Assembly (NCBI GenBank): GCA_023653785.1
Contig: JAMKCH010007122.1
Span: 124,001-188,000 of the forward strand
Length of the DNA stretch: 64,000 bases
Origin: Ophioderma brevispina
Taxonomy: Eukaryota > Echinodermata > Ophiuroidea > Amphilepidida > Ophiodermatidae
Direction: 5' to 3'
This document shows positions 1 through 11,475 of this stretch, in pieces (within the stretch, counting starts at the first letter, position 1; every line of letters starts with the position of its first letter). The position numbers and the translations under genes are program-made. A model generated the notes under the pieces. That model was not told the DNA's origin and made no database searches. It worked only from the letters and a program-made list of their open reading frames with translations.

Positions 1-1180
1 TCTAAGGGGCAACCAACGGGCTAGATAAACATATAGAGTGCGCGCTCATCGAGGAATTGAGGCTCAGCGAGCAATGACGTCACACTGTACGTCGTCTGCT
101 TCATGATCTGATTTCATGAAAGCCGTGGCCGAAGTTGGTGACCACTGGATGTCAATGAAGTGAACTACCATTACACATTAAACTGACCTTCTGTACAGAA
201 AGGTAGAGGAATATTCATCCCGAACAATAAAATAACCGAGACTGGTTTGTCGAAATTGCCGCAAAGGTGGAGTGATAGCCCTACGGCTGTCGCCTGCCAT
301 TGCCTGTCAGTCATGAGATATCGCCATCTTGAATTCAAGAGTGGCAGTTAGATCACCTTTCCGAGTGTCAAGCAACAAGAACACACGGACAGTTATGTAT
401 AATTGGGACGGGGCGTACTGTTAGCGTATTAAACTACACAAATCTGTTAAGCTGGGCTTCAGACCTGGTTTCTTTATAAAGAAATGATTGACCGCAAAAA
501 AAAAAAATCCCATGGCCGTTTTTAGTGCGTTTTCTATTTGCCTCATTTTTTAGAGCTAACGAGGGCTAGTTTGTTTGTAAACAAAGGGCAATAACTCCAC
601 AAAACACTCAGAGCTCTTCGTTTATCTGGCTCGTTGGGTGCAATAAGCGAAAACGGCATTGCAGACTTATGGAGGATTGTGGGAAGGTTTTGACACTTGT
701 GGGACTCCTTGAACTTTGACAAAAACAGATATGGTTTTATAATGTTTTTATAACTATTCCAGACCAATATAGCCAAGAAAAAAATCATGCCGTAAATTAT
801 TGGGATAGATGTAAAATAATTGTTTTCATAGTTTTAATATTAATAATATCTTAGAACTATTTTTCGAAATTACTAAAAGCAATTTTCCTGAAATATGAAG
901 GAGTCAACGATCAGGAGTCCTAAAAATATTACAGGAAGTAAAATGCCGATTTGGCTTGTAAGAGTCCTTCATTATGCGATGATGTTCAAAGGTCACGGAC
1001 AAGATCAAAAGGTCATATGAGGTATTTGTTTTTTTCTACTGCCCTCTTGCGGGGTCACGCAAGGTTACTTGCAGGTGTATTTTTAATTGTTGGACTAGCT
1101 TTGAAAAACGGTCAAGATGAGAAACTGCAAATGGGGGTGCGTGATGGAAGGACCATATAATCAAATGTTAACATAAAAGA
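1..1180. other. No gene recognised
   Basis: AT-rich sequence with only short open frames and no recognisable domain. A short A-run lies near 497-507. Nothing supports a coding or RNA gene here. Confidence 0.5.
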
Positions 1181-1225
1181 TGTTGTGTGTGTGTTGTGTA
1201 AGAGAGCTTGAGTGTGTGTGTGTGG
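1181..1225. repeat. GT-rich microsatellite
   Basis: Two short runs of TG dinucleotides separated by a purine-rich spacer. It is an imperfect simple repeat. Confidence 0.7.
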
Positions 1226-2074
1226 TAGATTTCTCGGGAGTGTGGCCCCCCTCGTTTAAGGTGTCAGGGATTTCTAAGTGGGGATGGGTGCATGTTCTTT
1301 GGGTTGGAAATTAAGTGTGGGTAGTGTGTTCATTTTATCAAACATATTTCCTCATTTCATTCATTCCACATTCTGCTTTCCTGAATCATTGATATCAAAT
1401 TCTGGACGGTTACGCACAGGAATGGATTATTGAAGCTCTTTGATAGACGGAAAATCGTTGAGCGAACACTAACGTTTGACCACCACAGAAATTCAACGCA
1501 ATACACGTTACCACATGTAAATTCTTTGCGCGCAGAAAAAACTCATTAGCTGGCAATCCGGATCTATAGAGTGACCACAGAATCATGGAAGACATGCCAA
1601 TATTGGGAGGCTGCAAGGGCTGTCTGGTGGATAGTTTCTGCTTTTGGCCTCGATTCCCAAAACCACCGTGCATAGCCAGCAAAGGTGCCACTCACTAGTA
1701 GCAAGAAGACATTGAACTGCCGAACGAAAGTGGTCTTGTACATGTAGCAATGGCTGCCGAAGAAAATAACCCGGTTCATGTCTGATATTGAAAAACTCAA
1801 CCTAACATAGAATGTATCAATCAAGTGTGTTCGACTACTGCAATGTTCAAAGGCAAGGGCTTTAAAAGTCGTATGCCAAAGTAGGTCAAACTGAGCCCCG
1901 CGGCCCGTATTAAACAAATATGACCTGTGTATGAATGAACTGTAAGTCAGCCAAAGGTTAGCCGTCGTTCAGACACCATTTGAAATTCAATCAATATCCC
2001 ATGACCTCAATACTCGTATTTTCCGTCAGGCAATACTTTTTTCTGGCTGATGCACACGTCCCCACGCATACGTC
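1226..2074. other. No gene recognised
   Basis: Overlapping minus-strand open frames at 1410-1917 show no recognisable motif and look like chance frames. Nothing else is seen before the palindrome cluster. Confidence 0.45.
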
Positions 2075-3522
2075 ATGGCAACGCCATAAAGGCCATCACT
2101 ATTGCTGTTGCAACGCGTTGCGAGAAAGTACAACGCGTTGCGACATTTGGCAACGCTTTGCGAACATTTCAGCAACGCGTTTGCGTTGTCGTCCAATCAA
2201 ATCATGAATTCTGTGCACGTATTTCAAAAAATAACCCACAAACGCGTTGCTAGATACTTTGCCAACGCGTTTTGCAAACCTCACAACGCGTTGCGAGCTT
2301 CACAACGCGTTGCAAAGCTTCGCAACGCAACGCGGTTGGCTAGTTAACACCATAGGACATAACGGATTGCCGCAACGCTTTGTGAGAAAGTCAACAGACG
2401 CGTCGCGACCTTTCGGCAACGCTTTGCGACATTCCAGCCAATCAGCAACACGTTTCGACATTTCAGCAACGCTGTTGCGGTGTCCGGCCATCAAAATCAT
2501 GAATTCCTTGACGGATTTTCACAAATTTAAATCTCACACAACGCTTTGCGACTTACAACGCGTTTGCAAACCTCACAAACAGCGTTGCGGCAATACTGTT
2601 ATGACCCTTATTGCCTTCACAAGCGTTGTGATTTGCAACGCGTTTGTGAAGCTCGCAACGCGTTGTGGATGGCTTGCAACGCGTTGGTGAAGCCATAAGG
2701 GTCGAACGTATGGCCGCAACGCGTTGTGGAAGTCTATTTTTTTAAATACTTTCCACAGAAATTCATTATTTTTATTGGCCGACTCCGCACGCGTTTCCGA
2801 ATGTCGCAACGCCCTTTGCTACTATTCTCACAACGCGTTGCGGCAATACGTTATGACCCTTATGGCCTTGTGGACCTTCGCAACGCGGTTTTGTAAACTT
2901 CACAACGCGTTGTGAAGCTCGCACCGCGTGTGAATCTTGGCAACGCGTTGTGAGTTTCCACACACGCGTTGCTAGATATTTGCACGCGTTTGGCTATTTT
3001 TTGAAATACGTCACAGAAAATTCATATTTTATTGGCGACACGCAAACGCGTTGCTGAAATGTCGCAACCGTTGCGAAATGTCTCATCGGTTGCTACTTTC
3101 TGCGCAACGCGTTCGGCAATACGTTATCTCCCTTTATGGCTTGCCATAGACAAAACCGCAAACGCTTTGCTTAATGTAGCAACGCGTTGCCGCAATGTCG
3201 CAACGCGTTGTGACGTTTCTCACACCGCGTTGGGGCAATACTTTGACCCTTATGGCCTTGTTAACCTTAGCACGCGTTTTGTGACGCTTGCAACTCTTGT
3301 GACGTTCTCAACGCGTTGTGAAGGTGGCAACGCGTTTTTTCAAAGTATCTAGCAACGCGTTGTGGTCCATTTTTTGAATAACACCACAGAAATCATGATT
3401 TTGATTGGCCGACACAGCAACGCGTTGCTGAAATGTCGCAACGCGTTTGCCGACATGTCGCAACGCGGTGCTACTTTCTCGCAACGCGTTGCGCAGATGT
3501 TCTGGCCTTGTGGCTTGCCATA
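2075..3522. mobile_element. Foldback element of CAACGCGTTG palindromes, copy 1
   Basis: About 1.45 kb packed with exact and decayed copies of the 10 bp palindrome CAACGCGTTG, spaced roughly 15-45 bp. The ends are inverted: ATGGCAACGCCATAAAGGCC at the left and the complement of a close variant at the right (about 3502-3522). A conserved spacer (TTTTGATTGGCCGAC next to ACGTCACAGAAATTCAT) runs in reverse at about 2190 and 2490 and forward at about 2750, 3010 and 3380. The whole element therefore folds back on itself. It is a diverged relative of the copies at 45709 and 47590, which show target duplications. Open frames inside it (for example 2247-2690) only translate the repeat and are not genes. 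The transposon class is unknown. An expanded satellite is the alternative. Confidence 0.75.
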
Positions 3523-4630
3523 TATTCATGTACCCTTTATAAGTACTACTATTGTCACACCCGGTTATACATAGATGAAGTGTTGGCCGTTCCTACCAAG
3601 GTAATTTCCGAAGGATATTTAACATTTTAACAATAAATAGCTAATATGGTATGAAACCAGTAACATGAAATGAACTTTGCATTTTCCCGTCAAAGTCATT
3701 ATGTTTTTAACCTTATGGGTTATATCACGGGGACTTATAAAACAGGTGTCCGTTGAGCGTTTCAGCGGGTGATCATTAATGACAAACTGCATGCGTAACA
3801 GTTGGAGAGTGGGTGAGGTGTGTGTTTTATTGATGTACATTATGTATTACTTTTTTCATTCATTCATCATTCAGTCAGTCATTCATTCATCATTCATTCA
3901 TATCACTAATCCAGCACCTTATGTTTTATTCATTGTTCACTAGATAGCCTCGTGAACAGCCTATGCCCAAAGTTTGAGTTGATCCCGATCTTGCGGTTTT
4001 GTGTTATGAGCAATTGTTTGTTTCCCACGGTCCCATAGACGACTGTGCTGTAATTTCTGTCCGTTTACGGACAGAAAATACGAAATTGCGAATTTATTAC
4101 AGATGCGACCGAATTTGCACGTAAGATTAGGTACACGTGTATTACTAAGACTAACGGTTCAGATGATATAAAAATCTCAACTTTTTTGAGGTAATTCGGG
4201 GGGACGAGGCTGTGGATCACGAAATGCCCCTTTAAGAAAGATAAACCTTGCAAACCATGTCCCTTCAAACCTTATGAGCTCTTATGGCACGTCCCTTTAA
4301 TTGTAGAAAATAATGGCACTGTAAATCAGATTGTTTAGATGAGTTTAGAGTTTCGTTACACTTTTTAAAACACACGTTTTATCAATCAGTCACAACACAA
4401 CGTTGTAATAGAAAATTTAAAAAGGTAATATTTACAGCTACTTTTTAAATATACATGTAGTTATTTTGAAAATTAAATGTATGTACATGTTATAATATAC
4501 ACACTTTGTTTGTTGCCATGATTAATTACTCGTTAGTGTTCAGTTAGTAATTTGTTAGTATAGTATAGGCCTATGTTTTCACAGTTTTCACTGTAAATTG
4601 GCGAGTGTGCAGAAATTTACTAGTTTTTTC
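3523..4630. other. No gene; TTCA microsatellite and short palindrome
   Basis: Intergenic sequence. It holds a TTCA/TCAT simple repeat at 3856-3902. At 4054-4077 there is a perfect hairpin, TTTCTGTCCG and its complement around a TTTA loop. No coding signal is seen. Confidence 0.5.
3856..3902. repeat. (TTCA)n microsatellite
   Basis: Imperfect run of the tetranucleotide TTCA with TCAG variants. Confidence 0.8.
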
Positions 4631-4682
4631 TGGGGGGGGGGGCAAGAGGGGCCCTGGCCCCCCCCCCCCTGGTTACGCCACT
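4631..4682 (-). mobile_element. Solitary hAT-like terminus
   Basis: A G-run and a C-run flank GGCCCTGG, and the segment ends in GGTTACGCCACT. Read on the minus strand this begins AGTGGCGTAACC followed by a G-run. That is close to the CAGTGGCGTACC end of the two elements at 45198 and 47080, which carry 8 bp target duplications. No matching left end was found, so this is called as a fragment. Confidence 0.35.
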
Positions 4683-5830
4683 TTTAGTGTTCACCTCCCT
4701 GTACCTTTAATGTGGCTGTTAAACATTTTTAAGCCCTTAAAGCCACTATCAGAGATTTTTTCAAAATGTAAACAAATCGCGCCCCCTATTTTTCATCAAA
4801 ATCCATTCTTTTGCACTGTTATATTGGAAATTGTTAAGCGTAACACGTTGTATTTGTTTAGCAGTGACGATTTTTATGCTTTGTTTACTAATAAAAGTCG
4901 GGATCCGCCTTTTTTATGTCTAGAAACAGTCGTAAATGGCATCTTTAAGACCGCTTTAAATGCTTTAATTTAGTGTCTGTTTTTCACAGAGAACTGTAAT
5001 ATAAGTTGTTTATATGACCTAACTCCGGGACCTAACACTAGCAATTTAGAGACAAAATGGGCATTTTGAATTTGAAAAAAAAATGACCGATAGTGGCTTT
5101 AACACTGAAAACTTTGATTTACAGCGTGAGTGCAAAGGGACAGTTGCCGGGCTTAGTTTTATTCGGCTTGAACAATGTAAAATGTTCAATGATGGTACTT
5201 CCCATTACACGGTTAACTCATATAGGAATAACCCCAATTTTTTTCGCGCAATTTATTGCGGCTTAAAACCCCTATTTTTCTTTTACTGATCTTTTAAACG
5301 GGAGGGGGCCTCCTGCCACCCCTTTGGCTAAGCTCCTGTGACATAGGCCTATACCTTCCTAACATTCGTCTCTCCCATTTAAGGCAGAAACTGGTAGATT
5401 TTTCATCCGTATTATCCTTGTTATTTGTACTCTCCTCGTCCAATCAACCTAATAGTTCCCGATTTGGTTGCGTCGATTTCAAAATGATACCCCAAGCATA
5501 TCCGGAAACAAGTATAGAGTACAATACCTCGTAATTCTTCCAAATATGCAAACACTATCTCAATGTTTTTAATTGCATGCTTTTTTCCAATATATTTCGG
5601 CTACTTCCTTGTAGAACTTCTTCGAACATTTGTTGAATAACCGATTTTAGTATTAAATGTTTTTTTGTTTTTTGAGTTTGGCATGTTTGGCAACATATAA
5701 GTTTGATTTGTGACCAAATGGAGTTTTATTGGGTTGAAACTCAAACCTCCCTCGCTCGGGTGATAAGGAGGAGACGAACTATTAAGTGGAGGAGCTAGGA
5801 CCCGTCACATCATCGTTTACCCCTCACTAC
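4683..5830. other. No gene recognised
   Basis: Short open frames at 4605-4973 and 5083-5289 show no domain. The sequence looks like unassigned intergenic or decayed repeat DNA. Confidence 0.45.
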
Positions 5831-6688
5831 AGAAAGGTTTGAACACCTTTGGTAGTTTATTATTGACCCTCTATATTCACGCTAGTAGGTAGTACTCTCA
5901 ATTGTGGTGTCCCACTTTTTTCAATAGGGGGCCAATTTAAGAGTTTACACACGGGGTCAAACGTTTAAATGCGCCATCATGTTGAAATGTATTGCATATT
6001 GTGCGGCCTAGTCATAAGTATTCCAAAAATGTATAGTTGTACATCTCTGCAAGGGTTTTGGTTTTATAGGGTAAAATGGCTAAAATGGTAAAAAGGTCAA
6101 TTTCTATTTGTACAGGGGTTAAAATCGGAAAGTTGCTCCATTTTGTTGAAATGATATAAGTTGTTCATCTAGCTAATGGCTCAAAATAAGGATAGTTTGT
6201 ACATCTGCAATGCATAGTTACCATGTTATGGGACAAAATAGTCATAGGTCACCATAACCCAATTGGCGTTGACCTCTTTGACCCTTATCTCCGTAAGAAA
6301 GCATTTAACCTAATACAACTATACCTTTTAGTAGTCCTCTTACCTCAGTCAATAACTTGCAAGTATTTAAAATCATAATCAGATAACTTTTTAATGTTTA
6401 CCCCTGTACAAATCGAAGATTGACGTTTTTAACATTTTAGCCATTTGACCTTATAACTCCAAAACCAATGGTCGTTGTGGTACAAACTATACATTTTTGG
6501 AATCCTTATGATTAGATGGACAATATATGGCATACATTTAAAACATGAATTGGGGCATTTTAAAAAACTTGATTAAAAAAAAAAAAAAATGGCCCCTATT
6601 GAAAAAGTCATACCACAATTTGAGAGTACTACCTACCTAAGCTTGATTTAGGGGTCCATACTACATCCAAAGGTGTCAAACCTTTTCT
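5831..6688. mobile_element. Large palindromic foldback element, family P copy 1
   Basis: An 858 bp near-palindrome. The left edge AGAAAGGTTTGAACACC (5831) is the inverted match of the right edge ending at 6688. Arms of roughly 400 bp continue inward: a GTAGTACTCTCAA block, then CAATAGGGGGCC, then a GGTAAAA..GGTCAATTT block, each with its complement on the other side. There is no coding frame. The inner arm also resembles that of the element at 54837-55596, so both belong to one family. It is likely a non-autonomous transposon with very long inverted ends. No clear target duplication was identified. Confidence 0.7.
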
Positions 6689-7188
6689 GTCTGGGAGGTC
6701 AACGAACTCCTACTAAGCCCCTTGATATTCTGCTCCTGCCTCTATTTCATGGCCATATGTTTTGGCCAGATCATCCATTCTGTACCTGGTTGTAGTTGGC
6801 GTAATGTACAGGGTGTCCACAAAAAATGGCGCAAGGCAAAGCACTCTCGTTGAACTGAAAAATACAAGCTGACCGTGAATTTTTACAAATCATTTCATAA
6901 CTGAATCTTGGGCTTTTTGAATACCTTTTACAGCATCCGAGTTTGGTTTTGCAATCTAGAGATATGGCTAATATTCTCAGAGAGGGTAATACCAAGTGTG
7001 ATCCACTTTTCACTGAATGGGATAACTTAAACAATCGAATCTTGCAATGTTGAATATGACATTAATGACCCGTTTGATTCGAAAGAATTCATCCATGACA
7101 CAATTACCAATGCTTGATTTGTTTCTTGTTACTCAGTAAACTTCTAAAGTGTTTTTTTCTTCTTTTCTCTTTCTCAGTTAAACACATT

Positions 7189-7653
7189 CTAAATGGACTC
7201 ATAAATAAGTAATAACCTAAAAATAGAGCAACTTCGCTGGAAACAGAATACATATCGACAATAATTATTGGGCAACCTCCTTGCATAAATTTGACACATT
7301 TTAATAGGCCCATGATATACTTCGTCGCAGCGAGCGATTTCTGTTCTTCGTGTGAGCATGCGTAACACTTGATTTGGGTCACATCGGTATTGCGCAGCCA
7401 ATCGCTCGCTGCGACGGAAAGTATTCATGGTCTTTAAGTCTTCTGGAAGGAACCTCTGTTCGTGGAGCAAATTGAACATACAATAACTAAGTTTTTGGGT
7501 AATCATAATGTACGAATGCCACATCAAATCTAGCCTAGTGATGTTGTTGAAGGTACTTTTGAGTTTGGGAATTCTTTGTGTCATTGGTCTTCTCGCACCT
7601 GATATTGTTACAAGTATCCTCCGAAGTGCTGCCGAACTTGAATCGATGTTCAT
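7189..7653 (-). pseudogene. Possible decayed mariner-type transposase fragment
   Basis: A 154-codon frame lies inside the mariner-like element, on the strand expected if the right end is the 5' end. Around its middle the order LLPEDLK-type leader, FRRSERLAAQYRCDP, RMLTRRTEIARCDEVYHG, then YARRLPNN recalls the stretch before and around the first catalytic aspartates of IS630/Tc1 transposases (leader, FA..L, TDE.F, N..NP). No complete DDE or DDD triad can be read and the flanking frames are broken. The call rests on spacing and context, not on a solid motif. A chance frame is the alternative. Confidence 0.3.
7309..7430. repeat. Nested inverted repeat inside mariner-like element
   Basis: CGTCGCAGCGAGCGAT (about 7323-7338) is exactly inverted at 7401-7416. 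Pairing extends with few mismatches to a CCATGA..TACTT block at both edges, giving a stem of about 29 bp around a loop of about 62 bases. It lies within the candidate transposase frame and may be a tiny nested insertion or a local inverted duplication. Confidence 0.65.
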
Positions 7654-8666
7654 CTGGGATCTCCCACTTCTGGGTCGTCCTGAATGTCCTTATTCAGATT
7701 ATTGCTGTTAGCATGATGTAAGCTATTCTGATATCCTATGTGGTGTGTTTCTGGAAGGGATTCTGCCATCGGAAAACTGTACTCTAAAGTCGCTGATGAC
7801 TGCACTAGCCTAGGACTTCTCGTATCTAAGTACCATGAAAACTCTGTGGTCAAGTGTAAACTGTGGTTGAGCATCCATCCCTTCTTCCATTACTGAATTC
7901 GAAGTCCAAAGACCATTTAATATTATTCTTAAACAATTTCTTATTGGATGGTATCAGCTCAACTGCAGAGCTACAATGATAATTGAACAGTTTGGTTAGA
8001 TATGCAATCCCCTTTTCTTGTCTATTTTAAATCTGAATACAAGAGGAAGGTGAAGCTCATCAAATATATATGTTAAACTTCTGTAATCTTGAGTACATTT
8101 CTTTCATTTTGTGCTGATCTAAAAATCAATCATCCTAAAGAGGACATCTCGTTAATTATTCTCATGCATTTTATCACCAATTTAGTTATCATTATCATAA
8201 TGATATTCAATTACTTAACAGGTTTCTTTGAATTATTGTGTGATGATTGAATGCCTTTAAATCAATAAACCCTATCAACCTATCAACATGATGCTCTTAC
8301 TTGTATCCCATTCTGTGAAAAGTGGCACCCTCTCGTAGAATATTAGCCGTATCTCTGGATTGCAACAACCAAATCGGATGCTGTAAACGGAATTCAAAAG
8401 CCAAGATATTCATTTGTGATATGAGGTAAATATTACATCACCATTTTATTTTTTCACCTCCAACGAGGGCGCTTTTGTCTTGCACCATTTTTTGGTGGAC
8501 ACCCTGTATTTGACTGAAATTTATTTGGTGTACATTTGGACATCCAAATGCACCTTTATAACGCAGGGGAAGATATTGATGGCATGTCCTTCTTTAATCC
8601 CACACTGGCCTTGCAGTGATCCTTATGCAATGGTATGGGGGGGACATTTTAGAGCTTTTTTGTATA

Positions 8667-8832
8667 GGAGTTTCCGTAACCTGACCCATCTGACACACTT
8701 TTCTGACACACTTTTCTGACACACTTATGAATTCGGAAACGGAATAAACCTGTGCTTTATTCCGTGAAGGGTTTCCGAATTCATAAGTGTGTCAGAAAGA
8801 GTGTGTCAGTTGTGTCAGGTTACGGACACTCC
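8667..8832. repeat. Long hairpin with TGACACACTT repeats
   Basis: Arms of about 80 bp (8667-8747 and 8755-8832) pair across a loop of about 8 bases. Each arm has an outer TCCGTAACCTGAC, two or three copies of TGACACACTT, then ATGAATTCGGAAAC. The left arm has one extra TGACACACTT copy. It starts 160 bp after the mariner-like element. It resembles a small foldback MITE with internally repeated arms. Confidence 0.75.
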
Positions 8833-9640
8833 CGCTTTTTTAGGTTGGATCGACTATAGTTACTTAGTCTCTCGAGCTAGGGGCGTGGTGAGATTTTGGC
8901 CCTAAGATATGGTCCTGGACCATATTATTTTCAACTTGTCTCATAGCGGCCCATAAACCATTAGTAAGACCCAAATTGGCAAATTATGTTAGTCAGGTTA
9001 ATTGTTGACTACTGTTCAGAATGTGGTAATTTGTTTGAAATTGATTGTCATGTGATAGTCCATTCAATAGTTACCGGAATCTGGTGGATGCCAATTATTT
9101 AATATTTGAAGTTGGATTTTCAGTTAAATTTTTAATGAGTGCACGCTGGTTTTGCGTATCTATGCTTTTACCATAACTATGTCGTATACCAAAGTGAATC
9201 TTCACTGTAATGCACATTAATTGCAGTTGAATGATCTGATAAATATTGTCTAAAATTTGGGCAGCGTGGGCCTGTATGTTGAACATAAAATAAGAGTAGG
9301 TATGCTTCGTCGTCACTCTTAGTCCACTAACCTTAAGCTTATTTAATTTGGTAACATCACTTTACGAAGATAATCGATTTTGAAGGAGCAGATTCTGCCT
9401 CCTCTCCCAACTAATCGATGCTTTTCACTGGTGACACCATGAGTCTAATATAAATCACACATAGCTGAAGTCTACGGAAAAACTGGCAACTTTAGGCACG
9501 TTTCTTGCGCATTTAAGACTCTCACAGAGGAAATAATTTACAAGAATAGCACGTTGAAGTACACGCTAAATTCACCAAATGACCAAATTTTCAAAATATG
9601 GTGGCCGGAATTTTTTTAGTTACGAATCACTAAATGTAGT
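8833..9640. other. No gene recognised
   Basis: No domain, repeat or RNA signal is recognised here. Short frames only. Confidence 0.4.
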
Positions 9641-11475
9641 AGAGTGAATCGAATTGCCCAGCATAAGATGCTCTATAGCAATAATCTATATTGCAGACTG
9701 GCAAGGATTCAACGAACTGGATCAGAACGTGAAGAGGATTGCTCCAAAAACCCCATAACTATGACAAATTTACCCAACTAGTGAACAAGACCGCCCGGAG
9801 ATCCATACCTAGAGGCTGTAGGACGGAAACAAACCAGGCCTTTCCAAGGATAGGGCTAAAGAATATCAAGAGTAAAACACCAAGTTTGAAGGTGGCCCCT
9901 TACTCAGCTAAAACATCTGCTAAAGGTGAGGAAGTGTCGAAGAGGATCTCCCAGGAAAAGATCAAAACCTGGCATAACTTAATTGAATCCACCGATATGA
10001 CCCATAACATCAAGAAAGCATGATACACCATCCGACAGCTTCGAGGGGATCCAACAGAACCTCCACAGCAGCCAAATGTTACACTTGCCAACCAACTGAT
10101 TTTAAATGGCAAGTACAGGAAGAAGCCCAAGAAGATCAAACTAGACCGTAAGCGGTATAGTGGCGACCCTGGTTTCACTCTCCCCTTCAACATGGAAGAA
10201 CTGGAAACCGGTATTGCTAAACTTCAACCAGGAAAAGCAGAAGGCCTTGACAACATCTCAACTAAGCAGCAGAAAAATCTCGGCCCAGTAGCAAAGGAGT
10301 AGCTCCTTGAGCTCTACAATTGCTGCCTGATTTTCCCACAAGTCCCCAAAGATCTGGAGGGAAGCATCTAATCCCAAGAGCTATAGTCCAATATCACTCC
10401 TCAGCCATACCTACAAGCTCTTTGAATGTCTCCTGCTCAACCTATCGCGCCTGTGATAGATGAACACCTTATACCAGAACAAGCATGTTTCCGGCCACGG
10501 CGGCCAGGCAAATTCGATGGGTTCGAGAAGGGTTTGGTAACCGGAGTCGTGTTCGTCGATCTATCAGCAGCTTATAATAACACTGATAATCACAGATGCT
10601 TACTCCATAAGATTTTGGAACTCATCAAGGACATCTACTTAACTGAGCTCATCAAAGGGTTGCAAACAGGATGTTCTTTGTTCAGCTAGGAGTAAAGAAG
10701 AGCCGATGGCGTAGGTTCAAGAATGGACTACCCCAAGGGAGCGTGCTCGAACCTCTCCTGTTCATCATCTATACCAACGACCAACCTAGGAGTGCAGGAA
10801 CCTGTCGTTTTATCTAAGTAGATGATCTTGGAATTAGCGTACAAGGTGCAGACTTCACAGTTGTCGAAGAGAGACTCTCAAAAGCTTTGGATGAACTCAC
10901 TCTATATTATGAGGAAAACCACCTACGTGCAAATACATCCAAGACACAGGTGTGTGCTTTCCATCTACGCAAACGTCAGCTTAAAGTGACATGGTCTGGA
11001 ACACCCCTGGAGCACTGTGATAACCCTGTCTACCTAGAAGTTACCTTGGACCGTACTCTATCTTACAAGCCCCACATCAAGAAGACGAAGAGTAAAGTAT
11101 GTTCACACAATCACATCTTGAACAAACTCACCGGCACAAGATGGGGTGCTCGCTCACATAACCTAGGATCTTCGGCACTTGTCCTGTGCTACTCATGTGC
11201 AGAGTATGCCTGCCCTGTATGGGAAAAATCAACCCAACTTCATCCAGCGTTAAATACCTCCTCCCGGCTTATCACAGGATGTCTTCGTCCAACTCCAACG
11301 GATAACTTATACATCCTAACAGGAATTGCTCCACCAGACATCCGTCGTAGTGAAGCGAGCATGCAAGAGCGTAGCTGACAAGTATGTAATGTGAAGCACC
11401 CAATGTCCGGACAGATACCAGTTGCTAACCGCTTTAAATCCAGAGCGAGTTTCTTAAGCAAAAGTCAAACCCCTT
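9640..11475 (+). pseudogene. Non-LTR retrotransposon RT, jockey/I-like, broken
   Basis: Remains of a reverse transcriptase that would copy its own RNA at a nicked target. In order, across several frames: KPGKASG-like entry (GKAEGLDNIST, about 10228); KSYSPISLLSHTYKLFE (about 10378); IPEQACFRPRR (about 10470); the first catalytic aspartate block VFVDLSAAYNN (about 10550); GLPQGSVLEPLLF (about 10730); and the catalytic VDD (about 10820), with a stop codon just before it where YADD is usual. The thumb and connection region follow at 10887-11378, including NHLRANTSKTQV, LTGTRWG, AEYACPVW, RLITGCLRPTP and GIAPPDIRR. Stops, frameshifts and a deletion after the KIPK-like block make it dead. It breaks off near 11470 with FLSKSQ, exactly where the fragment at 52840-53281 begins. 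The C-terminal zinc-finger tail is therefore missing here. Clade assignment is by general resemblance. Confidence 0.85.

Larger units (their letters stand above)
6809..8506 (-). mobile_element. Tc1/mariner-like element with long inverted ends
   Basis: A 1698 bp element flanked on both sides by TA (6807-6808 and 8507-8508). It starts CAGGGTGTCCAC and ends with the complement GTGGACACCCTG. The inverted ends extend about 220 bp: both contain the AAAAAATGG.GCAAG block, CAGCATCCGA, GGCTAATATTCT and CACTTTTCAC.GAATGGGATA. TA flanks with CAGGG-type ends are typical of the IS630/Tc1/mariner superfamily. The interior carries only a decayed minus-strand frame, so the element is non-autonomous or dead. 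Confidence 0.75.

Noticed and set aside
2075..3522. CRISPR-like array of regularly repeated palindromes
   Set aside because: Spacing is irregular, spacers are themselves repeated and inverted, and the context is eukaryotic with no cas-like genes.
2050..3529. Open frames rich in NALR or QRVA words
   Set aside because: They are translations of the CAACGCGTTG repeat in different frames. The same words appear near 46 and 48 kb on both strands.
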